Shown: positions 17,957-26,971 of the stretch, in pieces
Position numbering within the stretch: the first letter of the stretch is position 1
How the letters are laid out: each line of letters begins with the position of its first letter
Assembly (NCBI RefSeq): GCF_002240415.1
Contig: NZ_CP020028.1
Coordinates: forward strand, 3,125,501-3,189,500
From: Paenibacillus kribbensis
GTDB lineage: Bacteria; Bacillota; Bacilli; Paenibacillales; Paenibacillaceae
Reading direction: 5' to 3'
Length of the DNA: 64,000 nt
Program-made: the position numbers and the translations under genes
Notes under the pieces: model-generated
Database searches by the model: none
What the model was told of the DNA's origin: nothing
The model's input: the letters and a program-made list of their open reading frames with translations, nothing else

Positions 17957-19469
17957 GCTGCATTCCTCCTTTGTTCCTGTCAGCCAAAATCGTCTCCATT
18001 CGGCTGCGAACGTCCGGCTGCATCTCGCTGCGTTCCTGCTCCAGCTCACGTTCCAGTGTGTTCCATTGCTGACGGAAGGACTTTTTGGCCAGAGAGGGAG
18101 CCACACGGTACGTATTCCAGCCCTTTAACGGGCCAAGCTTAAGAGTGATTTCGCCCTTACGGACGACTGCTTTCTGGGCAATCTGCCCCAGCCTTATCGC
18201 TGCTGCGAATCGCTTTGAGCTGGAAACCACTGTTGCAAACCCCTTCATCCCTGCCCTTTCCAGCTTATCTCCTTGACCTGCCTCCACCTTGCGTCTACGC
18301 AAATAAACCAGCATGTCATGCAGTGGTATTTTGACCGGACAGGCCTCATAACAGGCCCCACACAGACTGGACGCGCTTGCAATATCGTTCCACTCCTCAA
18401 TGTTGCCATGCAGTGCAGGTGTTAGCACAGCTCCAATCGGACCGCTATATGTCCCGCCATACGCATGCCCGCCAATGTGCCGATATACCGGACAGGCATT
18501 CAGGCAAGCCCCGCAGCGAATACAATTCAGCAGCTCTTGAAACTCGGGATTGCCTAGCTGAAGCGAGCGTCCATTATCTACAATGATAATGTGCATTTCT
18601 TCCGGTCCATCGGCATCCTGGCTGCGCCGTGGACCTGAAATACCGGACATGTACATGGTCAGCTTCTGTCCGGTAGCGGAGCGTGGCAGCAATGTAGCCA
18701 TCACCTCCAAATCCGTCCAGGATGGAATAATCCGCTCCATGCCCATCAGCGTAATTTGCGTTTTGGGCAAAGTAGATACCATCCGTGCGTTGCCTTCATT
18801 TTCAAACAGGACCATGGAGCCTGTCTCGGCGATAGCAAAATTGCACCCGGTCATGCCGATATCCGCTTCCAGAAACTTTTCACGCAGCTTTTTGCGGACA
18901 AAGCCCGCCAATACCGTCGTATCCGCAGACAGCTCCTCGCCTGCTTCTTTGGATAGCAGCTCGGCAATCTGATAGCGATTTTTGTGAATCGCAGGAATAA
19001 CGATATGGGACGGGGCTTCCCCTGCCAGTTGAATGATATATTCACCGAGGTCACTTTCAATCGTCTCAATGTCTGCCGCTTCCAGTGCCTGATTTAGATG
19101 CAGCTCCTCCGACACCATCGACTTCGATTTGACGACGGAGCGGGCCTGACTGTGTGCAGCAATATCCAATGTAATTTGTACGGCATCGGCGGCTGTATCG
19201 GCAAAATGGATATGCACCCCGTTGGCACGGGCATTTTCCACGAATAGATTTAAGTAATAGTCCAGATGGGCAATGGTATGCAGTCGGATTTGACGTCCCC
19301 GCTCACGCCATTCCTCCCAATGTCCGTGCTGCGTTGAAGCCACTTGCTTGCCGTTGCGCAGCCGCTCGGTGGTAAAACGAACAGCCTTGCGCAGAAAATC
19401 GTCGTTCAGGGCCAGCTCCGCACGTTTTCGGACCTTTTGATTCATAGAATGTGAATGTACAGCGGTCAT
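17949..19469 (-). CDS. lutB: Lactate utilisation iron-sulphur protein LutB
   Basis: 506 residues against about 475 in B. subtilis. An N-terminal LUD domain (about 60-300) is followed by a two-cluster ferredoxin region. Cys316, 319, 322 and 326 lie in CIRCGACLNACP, and Cys370, 373 and 377 in CGACYEACP. The C-terminal DUF3390-like tail contains MLVYLRRRKVEAG. It is thought to carry electrons within LutABC. Its ATG overlaps the lutA stop as ATGA (19466-19469). Confidence 0.93.
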   Translation of the reverse strand: MTAVHSHSMNQKVRKRAELALNDDFLRKAVRFTTERLRNGKQVASTQHGHWEEWRERGRQIRLHTIAHLDYYLNLFVENARANGVHIHFADTAADAVQITLDIAAHSQARSVVKSKSMVSEELHLNQALEAADIETIESDLGEYIIQLAGEAPSHIVIPAIHKNRYQIAELLSKEAGEELSADTTVLAGFVRKKLREKFLEADIGMTGCNFAIAETGSMVLFENEGNARMVSTLPKTQITLMGMERIIPSWTDLEVMATLLPRSATGQKLTMYMSGISGPRRSQDADGPEEMHIIIVDNGRSLQLGNPEFQELLNCIRCGACLNACPVYRHIGGHAYGGTYSGPIGAVLTPALHGNIEEWNDIASASSLCGACYEACPVKIPLHDMLVYLRRRKVEAGQGDKLERAGMKGFATVVSSSKRFAAAIRLGQIAQKAVVRKGEITLKLGPLKGWNTYRVAPSLAKKSFRQQWNTLERELEQERSEMQPDVRSRMETILADRNKGGMQHE

Positions 19470-20194
19470 GCGTGCTTCACCCCTTCATACAGCAGCTCAG
19501 CCAGATGCATCACCCGAACCGGCTCCTCCCGATACCGGAGATTTCCGGCAATGTTCATCAAGCACGCCATATCCAGTCCGACCAACACCTCGGCTTCCGT
19601 TTCCCTGATATGGTCCACCTTTTCCGTTACCATTGCGCCTGAAATATCCGGCATTTTGACCGCAAAAGTGCCCCCAAAGCCACAGCAATCCTCGGCAAAA
19701 GGGAGCGGTACCAATTGCAGGCCCTTCACACTGCCAAGCAGTTGCATCGGCTCATCTTTTACGCCTAGCAAGCGTGTGCCATGGCAAGACGGATGGTAGG
19801 TTACCGTATGCGGAAAAGACGCGCCCACATCGGTCACACCAAGCACCTGTACCATAAATTGCGTAAATTCATACGTCTTTTGCTCCAGCCTGCGTGCCGA
19901 GTCCAGCCATTCGGGCTCATCCTTGAACAGCTCAGGGTAATGGTGAATCATGTATGTGCAGGAACCGGAGGGAGATACGACAAAATCGCTGTCATCAAAT
20001 GCTTTCAAAATCGTTTTGGCTGCTGCTCGCGTTTCATCCCAATAGCCGCTGTTATAGGACGGCTGTCCGCAGCATGTCTGTACCTTTGGAAAATCCAGCT
20101 GGACACCATATCTGGCAAGCAAGCGTGCCATCGCTTCCCCTACCTTGGGATAAATCGCATCACTCAGGCAGGTAATAAATAAAGATACCTTCAT
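19466..20194 (-). CDS. lutA: Lactate utilisation protein LutA (CCG-motif protein)
   Basis: ATG 20194 (MKVSLFITCLSDAIYP) is chosen over an in-frame start at 20302 because residues align with LutA from the Met and GAAGGGGTG precedes it. 242 residues. Two Cys-rich CCG domains are present (VQTCCGQPSYNSG near 60 and AEDCCGFGGTF near 190), the heterodisulfide-reductase-like fold that binds an iron-sulphur cluster. First gene of lutABC. A cre-like site lies upstream at 20475. Placed after the rhamnose operon, it would oxidise the lactate that route produces. Confidence 0.92.
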   Translation of the reverse strand: MKVSLFITCLSDAIYPKVGEAMARLLARYGVQLDFPKVQTCCGQPSYNSGYWDETRAAAKTILKAFDDSDFVVSPSGSCTYMIHHYPELFKDEPEWLDSARRLEQKTYEFTQFMVQVLGVTDVGASFPHTVTYHPSCHGTRLLGVKDEPMQLLGSVKGLQLVPLPFAEDCCGFGGTFAVKMPDISGAMVTEKVDHIRETEAEVLVGLDMACLMNIAGNLRYREEPVRVMHLAELLYEGVKHA

Positions 20195-20228
20195 ACGAGA
20201 CACCCCTTCCGTGCATGGAATAGCTATT

Positions 20229-20450
20229 ACTTTATATATAAACTGAGCTGGAAAGCTACATATGGCGCCACTGCGCAGTCGGATGGTGCTTCCCATCGCC
20301 ACCGCCCCCGGATTTCTTGAATAAAGCCTTTCATCAGGGTAAAAATCCGGGGAAGTGATGCTTCCGAAGCGAGCTTTCCTACGGAAAGCTTTTAAAGCGA
20401 CCGCTCACGCTTCTACAGCACCATTCCGCCTGCTCCGTTTTGATGTGAAT
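20229..20450 (-). repeat. Dispersed palindromic intergenic element, copy C
   Basis: Read on the minus strand it shares with copies A and B a CGGAGC-GGCGGAAT block, an AGAAGCG...GCG-TCGC block and a large central hairpin (CCGGATTTTTACC with AAATCCGG). A GGCGATGGGAAGCAC block follows. It ends with a CTGCGCAGTGGC motif and TTTATATA, also present at 46318-46412 and 61371-61434. It fills most of the space upstream of lutA. Confidence 0.65.
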
Positions 20451-20474
20451 TTTTCGAGTTCAGCTTATATGAAA

Positions 20475-20488
20475 AGTAAACGCTTTCT
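20475..20488. promoter_or_regulatory. cre-like site upstream of lutABC
   Basis: AGTAAACGCTTTCT has the perfect cre core GTAAACGCTTTC and misses only the two outermost symmetrical bases. It lies about 280 bases before lutA, with copy C of the palindromic element between. No convincing promoter was seen near it. Confidence 0.5.
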
Positions 20489-20589
20489 AATCATCTTGAA
20501 TGCTGTATCTTTTCCTGTTGAGCTGTCTTAGTTAGTCTAACGTCACTATGTTTGAACCGATATCTACTTACTATCTAAAAATCTACTTA

Positions 20590-20770
20590 TGGAGAATACC
20601 AGCGGAGCGGCTCAATTGAATCTGGAGAAGCGTCAGCGTTCGCCTAAAGCTTTCCAGAGGAAAGCTCTCTACGTAAGCATAAGCTTGCAGTGGGATTCTC
20701 ACCTATACGTGTTTTACATCATCAAAGAATCCCACTGCAACAGCGATCGTAAGATCAAATGAAATGCGGA
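20590..20770 (+). repeat. Dispersed palindromic intergenic element, copy A
   Basis: It runs AGCGGAGCGG, then TCTGGAGAAGCG, CAGCGTTCGCCT, an inner AAAGCTTTCC/GGAAAGCT stem, and a perfect 15-bp inverted repeat (TTGCAGTGGGATTCT at 20685, AGAATCCCACTGCAA at 20726). It ends CAGCGATCGTAAGA. It sits between rhaR and lutA and may also act as the operon boundary. Confidence 0.7.
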
Positions 20771-20800
20771 GCAACACCCTCCACCTCGGCATTTTTAAAT

Positions 20801-21559
20801 TTACACAACCGTAACCGGAATTGACAGCTCCGCAAGTTGACTGTGAATCGGGTCCGACAACCGCGAATCCGTGATGATTTCGGACACTTGCGACAGGTTC
20901 ACAACATGCGTAAACGCCTGCTGTCCAAATTTGCTCGCATCTGCCAGTAAAATCACACGGTCTGCGATGCTGACCATTTTCTGCTTCAGACGAGCTTGCA
21001 GCTCATTCGACTCACTAATGCCACGATCCAGATGAACCCCCTGGCTGGAAAAAAACAGCTTATCCACATAATAGGTTTCCAATGAACGCTCCGCGAGCGG
21101 GCCTACGAACGACAGCGAGCGTTGAAGCAACTGACCGCCTGTGGAAATAACCTCGATTTTTTCCTTACCCGCCAGCTCTGTAGCTACCCGAATTGAATTC
21201 GTTAATATGGTCAGCGGAATATCCGGCAGACTTGACGCCATATACCAGGCGGTCGTACTGGCATCCAGCAAAATACGATCATGCGGCTCAATCAGCTTGA
21301 CCGCTTCCTCGGCAATCCGGCGCTTTTCCTCTGCATTCATAATTTCCCGCACTGCATAGGGGGTTTCAGGCTGCTCGTTTTTGACGCTGACCGCTCCCCC
21401 ATGCGAACGACGCAATCGTCCCGCCTGCTCCAGACGGTCCAGATCGCGGCGGATCGTTTCCTCCGTTACTTTGCACAGCTCACTCAATTCCGACACCCGT
21501 ATGCTTCCTTTTTCATTCACGAGCTGTACAATCATTTCATATCTTTCTGCGACCAGCAT
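20801..21559 (-). CDS. rhaR: DeoR-family regulator of rhamnose catabolism
   Basis: ATG 21559 (MLVAERYEMIVQ) is chosen behind GTGGAGTGAG. 252 residues. The N-terminal winged HTH (1-57) has VTEETIRRDLDRLEQ, the DeoR signature. The C-terminal DeoRC sugar-phosphate sensor (about 75-230) has SGG-type and DASTTAWYM motifs. It starts 20 bases after rhaB and closes the rhamnose operon. In B. subtilis the equivalent (YulB/RhaR) represses the operon until rhamnulose 1-phosphate accumulates; I infer the same here. Likely target: the region upstream of rhaEW at 26718-26773. Confidence 0.88.
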   Translation of the reverse strand: MLVAERYEMIVQLVNEKGSIRVSELSELCKVTEETIRRDLDRLEQAGRLRRSHGGAVSVKNEQPETPYAVREIMNAEEKRRIAEEAVKLIEPHDRILLDASTTAWYMASSLPDIPLTILTNSIRVATELAGKEKIEVISTGGQLLQRSLSFVGPLAERSLETYYVDKLFFSSQGVHLDRGISESNELQARLKQKMVSIADRVILLADASKFGQQAFTHVVNLSQVSEIITDSRLSDPIHSQLAELSIPVTVV

Positions 21560-21579
21560 GGCAATCTCACTCCACATCT

Positions 21580-23055
21580 TTAATGTACAAAAAGTCTCGC
21601 CACCTGCCGGAATCGTCCGTAGGCATCCTCCCACGCCTCTGAATCGGCAGGCTCATAAACCTCCACGGCAATAGAATCCGCGATGACCCGGCGTGCTTCC
21701 CATATATCGGCGAACTTTCCCTGTGCTATCCATTGTACCGCAAGATTGCCGATTGCGCTTGCTTCTGCTGGTCCTGCCCACACGGGTTTTTGAATCGAGT
21801 TAGCCGTCCACTGGCACAGCAGCCGATTTTGAATGCCGCCACCCACCATATGAAGCCCATTAAACTGCTGCCCTGACACACGTTCCGTCAACTCCAAAAC
21901 GTAACGGTACTTCAAGGCCAGACTTTCCAAAATACAGCGTGTGACCTCCCCCGGTGTCTCCGGCAAGGGCTGCCCGGTATTGCGACAGTATTGGCGTATG
22001 CGTGTTTTCATATCTCCGGCATGCAGAAACAGTTCATCATCCGGGTCAATCAAACAGGTGAACGCCGGAGCCTGCTCCGCCATATGAACCAATTCAGGAA
22101 AGGAATAGGAGCTTCCCTGCCGCTCCCACTCTCTGCGCACCTCCTGTAAAATCCACAGTCCCATAATGTTTTTCAGCAGCCTGTAGGTCCGACCCACACC
22201 ACCTTCATTCGTAAAATTATATCGAAGCGTGTCGTCATTGATTACAGGCTGTGCCGTTTCCGTTCCCATCAGGGACCATGTTCCACAGCTCAAGTACGCA
22301 AACGAGCGCTCCAGCGCAGGCACGGCAGCCACTGCTGATCCTGTGTCGTGCTCTGCTACTGCAATCACAGGAATCGCTTCAATGCCCAGATCAGTCATGA
22401 CCGATGAACGGATGGTACCTGCAACACTTCCCGGCTCCAGTACCTTTCCGAACCAGGAGCGGGGGATGCCGATTCCGGACAAAAGCTCATCATCCCAGTC
22501 TTGCTGCAACGGATGATATAATTGCGTGCTGGTCGCATTTGAAAACTCATTGTACATTTCACCTGTCAGAAAATACCGCAGCAGATCAGGGATCATCAAG
22601 AAATGCGCTGCCTGCTCCAGCAAGGGTGAGCTCATATTTCGCATGGCAGCCAATTGATAAATGGTGTTAAACGTCAAAAACTGAATGCCTGTGCGCTGAA
22701 AAATAAACTCTTTTCCCAGCCGTTCCTGCACTTCCTCCATTACCCCGTGGGTATGCCAATCCCGATAATGATAAGGGTTGCCCAGCAATTCTCCGGTTTC
22801 TCCGATCAGTCCAAAATCGACCGCCCAGGAATCAATTGCCAGGCTGGACGGATTCACCCCCATATGCTTGGCTTTGAGCAATCCTTGCTGAACCTCATGA
22901 TACAGACGCAGCATATCCCAGTGCAGGCGTTCGCCAACCTTGACCGGATCATTCGAAAAGCGATGGATTTCCTCCACCTCTATACGTGAGCCTGTCAATC
23001 GTCCGAGCAGGACCCTGCCGCTGCTTGCCCCCAAATCATAAGCGAGGATGCTCAC
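21580..23055 (-). CDS. rhaB: L-rhamnulokinase
   Basis: 491 residues from GTG 23055, whose bases overlap the rhaA stop as GTGA. FGGY-kinase fold: the N-terminal phosphate loop is AYDLGASSGRVLLG, the substrate residues are in SWAVDFGLIG and AEHDTGSAV, and the ATP-binding end has HMVGGGIQNRLLCQ. It phosphorylates L-rhamnulose to rhamnulose 1-phosphate in the cytoplasm, between RhaA and the aldolase half of RhaEW. Confidence 0.93.
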   Translation of the reverse strand: MSILAYDLGASSGRVLLGRLTGSRIEVEEIHRFSNDPVKVGERLHWDMLRLYHEVQQGLLKAKHMGVNPSSLAIDSWAVDFGLIGETGELLGNPYHYRDWHTHGVMEEVQERLGKEFIFQRTGIQFLTFNTIYQLAAMRNMSSPLLEQAAHFLMIPDLLRYFLTGEMYNEFSNATSTQLYHPLQQDWDDELLSGIGIPRSWFGKVLEPGSVAGTIRSSVMTDLGIEAIPVIAVAEHDTGSAVAAVPALERSFAYLSCGTWSLMGTETAQPVINDDTLRYNFTNEGGVGRTYRLLKNIMGLWILQEVRREWERQGSSYSFPELVHMAEQAPAFTCLIDPDDELFLHAGDMKTRIRQYCRNTGQPLPETPGEVTRCILESLALKYRYVLELTERVSGQQFNGLHMVGGGIQNRLLCQWTANSIQKPVWAGPAEASAIGNLAVQWIAQGKFADIWEARRVIADSIAVEVYEPADSEAWEDAYGRFRQVARLFVH

Positions 23056-24272
23056 CAGCTTGCACCACCCTTGCCTCTTTGCAAAATCTGCTTGCCATAA
23101 TCAGACGCCAGATAGGCTTTCATCGGATCAGCAGGCAAGCCTTGCTCTTCACGTATCGCTTTGAGCAGCGGTGCCACATCAAACTCAAACGCCTGGCGCA
23201 CAGCATCCTCCGCACCCAGCACATCCTGGCGGTTTGCCGCCGCTTCCACCTCTGCATGATTAATCAGCAAGGCCTTCGCATATTGAGTCTGCACATTCAG
23301 CACCGAGCGAATCATGGCCGGAATTTTGGGCTCGATATTGTGCGACTGGTCGATCATATAAGCAATTTTATCCACGGTATGGCGAATATCTGCATCCACA
23401 TCCTGAGCTGCGTTCAAAATCTGATAAAAAATTAAAAACAGCTCATACGGATTGGCGGAGCCCACGATCAGATCATCATCCGCATATTTATAGCTGTTAA
23501 AATGGAAACCGCCCAGCCGCTTCTCATCCATTAAAAACGCAACAATATGCTCCACATTGGCCCCTGGCAGGTGATGCCCTGTGTCCACGAGCACCTGTGC
23601 CTGCGGCCCCAGCTTGGTCGCGTAATGGTACGCCATGCCCCAATCGGCAATATCCGTATGGTAAAAGGCCGGCTCGAACGCCTTGTATTCAATCAGCATG
23701 CGCATATCAGGCGTGAGCGCCTTATACATTTCGCCGAGTGCCTCCAGCATCCAGTTTTTCCGTTTGCGAATGTCCCCCTGACCGGGATAATTCGTTCCAT
23801 CTGCGAACCATAGACTAAGATCAGTAGAGCCCGTCTCCTTCGCAATATCCACACATTCCAGCAAATGGTTGGTGGCCTTGCGACGGATGGCCGGGTCTAC
23901 ATTGGTAACGCTGCCTAGCATGTAATCCTCATCTTGAAACAGATTGGGATTCACGGCCCCAATCCGCAGACCGAGATTTTCGGCATGACTGCGGAACTTG
24001 CCATAATGGTCCACCTTATCCCACGGGATATGAATGGCGACCGATGGACATAAGCCCGTCACGGCGTGGACCTGCGCGGCATCCTCCAGCTTTTCAAACG
24101 GATCACGCGGTACACCCGTTTTCTGAAAGACTTTAAACCGTGTACCTGAGTCGCCATAACCCCAGGATGGCGTTTCTATGCTAAGCGCTTTCAGCTTTGT
24201 CTTTACCTGCTCCAGATCAATCCCCCGTTGTTGTTGCTGTTCCTCGAATAAGGCGTAGGCTTTGTCGCTCAT
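23052..24272 (-). CDS. rhaA: L-rhamnose isomerase
   Basis: ATG 24272 (MSDKAYALFEEQQ) follows CCAAGGAGGAACC. 406 residues, close to the usual 415-425. TIM-barrel sugar isomerase of the RhaA type: metal-binding Glu, Asp and His residues lie in LLIEYKAFEP, LVDTGHHLPGANVE and the FHFNSYKYADDD segment. It converts L-rhamnose to L-rhamnulose. It overlaps rhaB and is separated from rhaEW by 333 bases that contain element copy B and a hairpin, so it may have extra transcript processing or its own promoter. Confidence 0.93.
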   Translation of the reverse strand: MSDKAYALFEEQQQQRGIDLEQVKTKLKALSIETPSWGYGDSGTRFKVFQKTGVPRDPFEKLEDAAQVHAVTGLCPSVAIHIPWDKVDHYGKFRSHAENLGLRIGAVNPNLFQDEDYMLGSVTNVDPAIRRKATNHLLECVDIAKETGSTDLSLWFADGTNYPGQGDIRKRKNWMLEALGEMYKALTPDMRMLIEYKAFEPAFYHTDIADWGMAYHYATKLGPQAQVLVDTGHHLPGANVEHIVAFLMDEKRLGGFHFNSYKYADDDLIVGSANPYELFLIFYQILNAAQDVDADIRHTVDKIAYMIDQSHNIEPKIPAMIRSVLNVQTQYAKALLINHAEVEAAANRQDVLGAEDAVRQAFEFDVAPLLKAIREEQGLPADPMKAYLASDYGKQILQRGKGGASW

Positions 24273-24309
24273 CGTGGTTCCTCCTTGGAAAATAAAGTGA
24301 GTTACGGGA

Positions 24310-24465
24310 GGAGGCCGCTTCGCGTGCGGATTGTTCTTCCGATCGCTGTTGCAACGGGATTTTTTCATTTTATAACACCGAATAAGGTTAAAATCCCGTT
24401 GCAAAGGCGAACGCTGCGCTTCTCCAGAACAATTCCGCCCGCTCCGCTGCTGACCAGCCATAAAG
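24310..24465 (-). repeat. Dispersed palindromic intergenic element, copy B
   Basis: The minus strand runs AGCGGAGCGGGCGGAATTGT, TCTGGAGAAGCGCAGCG, TTCGCCT, and a perfect inverted repeat (TTGCAACGGGATTTT with AAAATCCCGTTGCAA, 24349-24404). It ends CAGCGATCGGAAGAACAAT. Both flanks match copy A while the central stem differs in sequence but stays paired, which argues for selected structure. Confidence 0.75.
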
Positions 24466-24509
24466 TCACTTCTATTTTGAAGTGCTAGTGTGTATAAAAG
24501 ACATCAGTG

Positions 24510-24538
24510 CGTAAATGAGTCATCATGACTTATTTACG
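24510..24538. repeat. Intercistronic hairpin after rhaEW
   Basis: CGTAAATGAGTCA pairs with TGACTTATTTACG around TCA (one mismatch). No T-run follows on the minus strand, so it is more likely an mRNA-stabilising or processing stem than a terminator. Confidence 0.6.
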
Positions 24539-24605
24539 TTTGTTTCAAGATCATTTCGCGATATTAAGAGACATACCGGCCTAAGCTTGAGCCGTACTCC
24601 ACTGT

Positions 24606-26675
24606 TTACCTTGTAAAGGCTGCGGGAACACCGCCGTCGATGGTCAGCATACAGCCTGTCGTTTTTTCTGCCTTGGATGAAGCGAAAAAGGCTATGCCCT
24701 CCGCGATATCCTGCGGATAGATATTGACCAGCAGCGTCGTCCGCTTGCGGTAATGCTCCTCCAACTGGTCTGGCTCAATACCGTAGGCGGCGGCGCGCTC
24801 GTTGCGCCAGTTGGAGTTCCAGATCGCCGAGCCTTGCAGAATCGCGTCCGGTAAAATCGTGTTCACACGGATGCCGTATTCGCCGCCTTCTGCAGCAATA
24901 CAACGGGCCAGATGCGCCTCCAGCGCCTTGACCGAGCTGTAGGCCGTTACATTTTTACCTGCGTAGACCGAGTTTTTGGAGCCGACGAACACCATGCTGC
25001 CGCCAAGCGTCTGTTCCTTCATCAGCTTGAACGCTTCCCGTGCAACCAGAAAATAACCCGTGCCCAGCACGTTCACATTTAAATTCCATTCCTTTAGTGA
25101 CGTTTCATCGAAGGGACTGGAGGTAGCGAGACCTGCATTGTTGACGATGATATCAACACCGCCGTAGTTCAGAGCCGTTTCAGCATAGGCAGCCTGAATC
25201 TGATCCTCCTGCGTCACATCCATTTTTACGGCGATGGCACGGTTTTCTCCGTAGCTGCTATTTATCTCTACGGCTACCTTTTGCGCACCTTCCAGATTCA
25301 GGTCTGCCAGTACGACATGTGCGCCTTCGTCCACCAAACGGCGCGCGGTTGCACTGCCGATTCCACCTGCTCCGCCCGTAATGAGTGCGATTTTACGTGA
25401 AAATTCAGCTTCTGCCGGTGCGAGTGACAGCTTATAAAGCTCCAGAGGCCAGTACTCCACGTTATACGATTCGTTTTCACTGAGCGACACAAACTGCCCT
25501 AACGCAGTTGCCCCCCGCATAACAGCGATAGCACGATGATACAAGGCACCGCTCACCTGCGCATTGCTCCAGCTTTTTCCTGTATTGATCATACCAACAC
25601 CCGGAATCAAAATTACACGCGGTGCAGCCTCAAACCTAACATCTCCCTCATGACGATTGCGTTCAAAATAGGCCTGGTATTCCTCCTTGTAGGCTGCTAT
25701 GCCTTCTGCAAGCTTGATCTTCAAGCCCTCTACGTCCTCCACATCCGGCGTCCAATCCACAAAAAGCGGCTTCATCTTGGTATGAACCAGATGATCCGGG
25801 CACGCTGCCCCGACCTGGGATAAAGCAGCAGCTTCCTGACCGTTCACAAACTCCAGCACGTCCTCCGCATCATCAAAGGTGAGGATCATCTTTTTCTCAT
25901 CACTGACCGCCCCCCGGACGGCTGGCATGACCTGAGACGCAATGCTGCGGCGCTCCTCTGAAGTAAGCGCTTTATAAATTGCGCCGCCAAACGGCTGTTT
26001 TGCCTCTTGACGTGCTTTGATATAGCTTTCTGCTTCCTGAATGATTTCGATCGTTTTCGCATACGCCGCTTCGGACGTATCTCCCCACGTCACCAGGCCG
26101 TGCTTTTCCATCAATACCAATTCGGCTTGAGGATGATCCAGTACACCTTGAGCAATCATTTTGGACAGCTTAAAGCCAGGTCGGATATAAGGCACCCATA
26201 CAAAGCGTTCACCGAAAATTTCCTTTGCGATTTCCTTGCCGTTGTGCGCACAACACAAGCTGATAATCGCGTCCGGATGTGTATGATCTACATGTCTAAA
26301 AGGCAAAAAAGCATGCAATAGCGTCTCAATCGAGGCACGCGGATGCTTGGCATCAATCATACAATTCGCCAGATAAGCAACCATATCCTCGTCAGACATA
26401 TCTTCCCGCTCAAACAAAGGACGGATATCCTCCATACGAAGCCCTGTGAAGTTATGCGCTTTCATTGTTGCGAGATCGGAACCGCTGCCCTTGACATACA
26501 TCACTTCCACCTCACGTCCGCGGAAATCCTGTATCGTTGTTTTGGCCGAAGTATTGCCGCCTCCCCAGTTGCACACGCTTCTATCCGTACCGATAAGGTT
26601 AGAACGGTATACGAGCTGTTCCAGCGTATTTTTTTGCTCAGATGCTTGTGAAGAATTCCACAGACTTTGTACCAT
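24606..26675 (-). CDS. rhaEW: Bifunctional rhamnulose-1-phosphate aldolase / L-lactaldehyde dehydrogenase
   Basis: 689 residues. The N-terminal class-II aldolase domain (about 1-410) has the zinc-site His pair in FRHVDHTHPDA and a later His near LVTWGD. The C-terminal short-chain dehydrogenase (about 430-685) has the TGGAGGIGSATA nucleotide loop, NNAGLA, and catalytic Tyr/Lys in YSSVKA. It cleaves rhamnulose 1-phosphate to DHAP and L-lactaldehyde and oxidises the latter to L-lactate, as for B. subtilis YuxG/RhaEW. ATG 26675 follows GGAGG. It is first in the rha operon; no transporter or mutarotase gene (rhaM) is in the window. Confidence 0.92.
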   Translation of the reverse strand: MVQSLWNSSQASEQKNTLEQLVYRSNLIGTDRSVCNWGGGNTSAKTTIQDFRGREVEVMYVKGSGSDLATMKAHNFTGLRMEDIRPLFEREDMSDEDMVAYLANCMIDAKHPRASIETLLHAFLPFRHVDHTHPDAIISLCCAHNGKEIAKEIFGERFVWVPYIRPGFKLSKMIAQGVLDHPQAELVLMEKHGLVTWGDTSEAAYAKTIEIIQEAESYIKARQEAKQPFGGAIYKALTSEERRSIASQVMPAVRGAVSDEKKMILTFDDAEDVLEFVNGQEAAALSQVGAACPDHLVHTKMKPLFVDWTPDVEDVEGLKIKLAEGIAAYKEEYQAYFERNRHEGDVRFEAAPRVILIPGVGMINTGKSWSNAQVSGALYHRAIAVMRGATALGQFVSLSENESYNVEYWPLELYKLSLAPAEAEFSRKIALITGGAGGIGSATARRLVDEGAHVVLADLNLEGAQKVAVEINSSYGENRAIAVKMDVTQEDQIQAAYAETALNYGGVDIIVNNAGLATSSPFDETSLKEWNLNVNVLGTGYFLVAREAFKLMKEQTLGGSMVFVGSKNSVYAGKNVTAYSSVKALEAHLARCIAAEGGEYGIRVNTILPDAILQGSAIWNSNWRNERAAAYGIEPDQLEEHYRKRTTLLVNIYPQDIAEGIAFFASSKAEKTTGCMLTIDGGVPAAFTR

Positions 26676-26717
26676 AGGAAAAAGACCTCCAAGTTCTGTT
26701 TAGTTTTGAATTGCTTT

Positions 26718-26773
26718 ATTATAGTGTTTATTTTTGCTTACGGAGACTATAACACTTTTGTTTCAATTTGAAA
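26718..26773 (-). promoter_or_regulatory. Promoter/operator region of the rha operon
   Basis: A TATAAT (minus strand, 26718-26723) lies 43-48 bases upstream of rhaEW, with no good -35 element, as expected for a regulated promoter. Farther upstream TTTCAATTTGAAA (26761-26773) is a perfect palindrome and a candidate RhaR site. The remaining gap 26774-26971 is AT-rich near the promoter; I see no gene there. Confidence 0.45.
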
Positions 26774-26971
26774 ATATGAAATACAAAAATAATCAAAAAT
26801 AAATTTAATTTTTACTAACTGCAAAACAAGTATATTAGCTTAAAATATAATAAGGCCGTGCCGGGTCAGGTCATAAGAACCTTTTCCAGTACAGCCTTTG
26901 GGCAGGTAAATCACTTCTTTGCCAAGCATATTGCTACGAATTGATTACGCTTTGTTTCGAAGCAAGGAGGC

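Noticed and set aside
20685..20740. Simple terminator after rhaR
   Set aside because: The 15-bp inverted repeat has no T-run, has a 26-base loop, and belongs to a larger element found elsewhere in the window.
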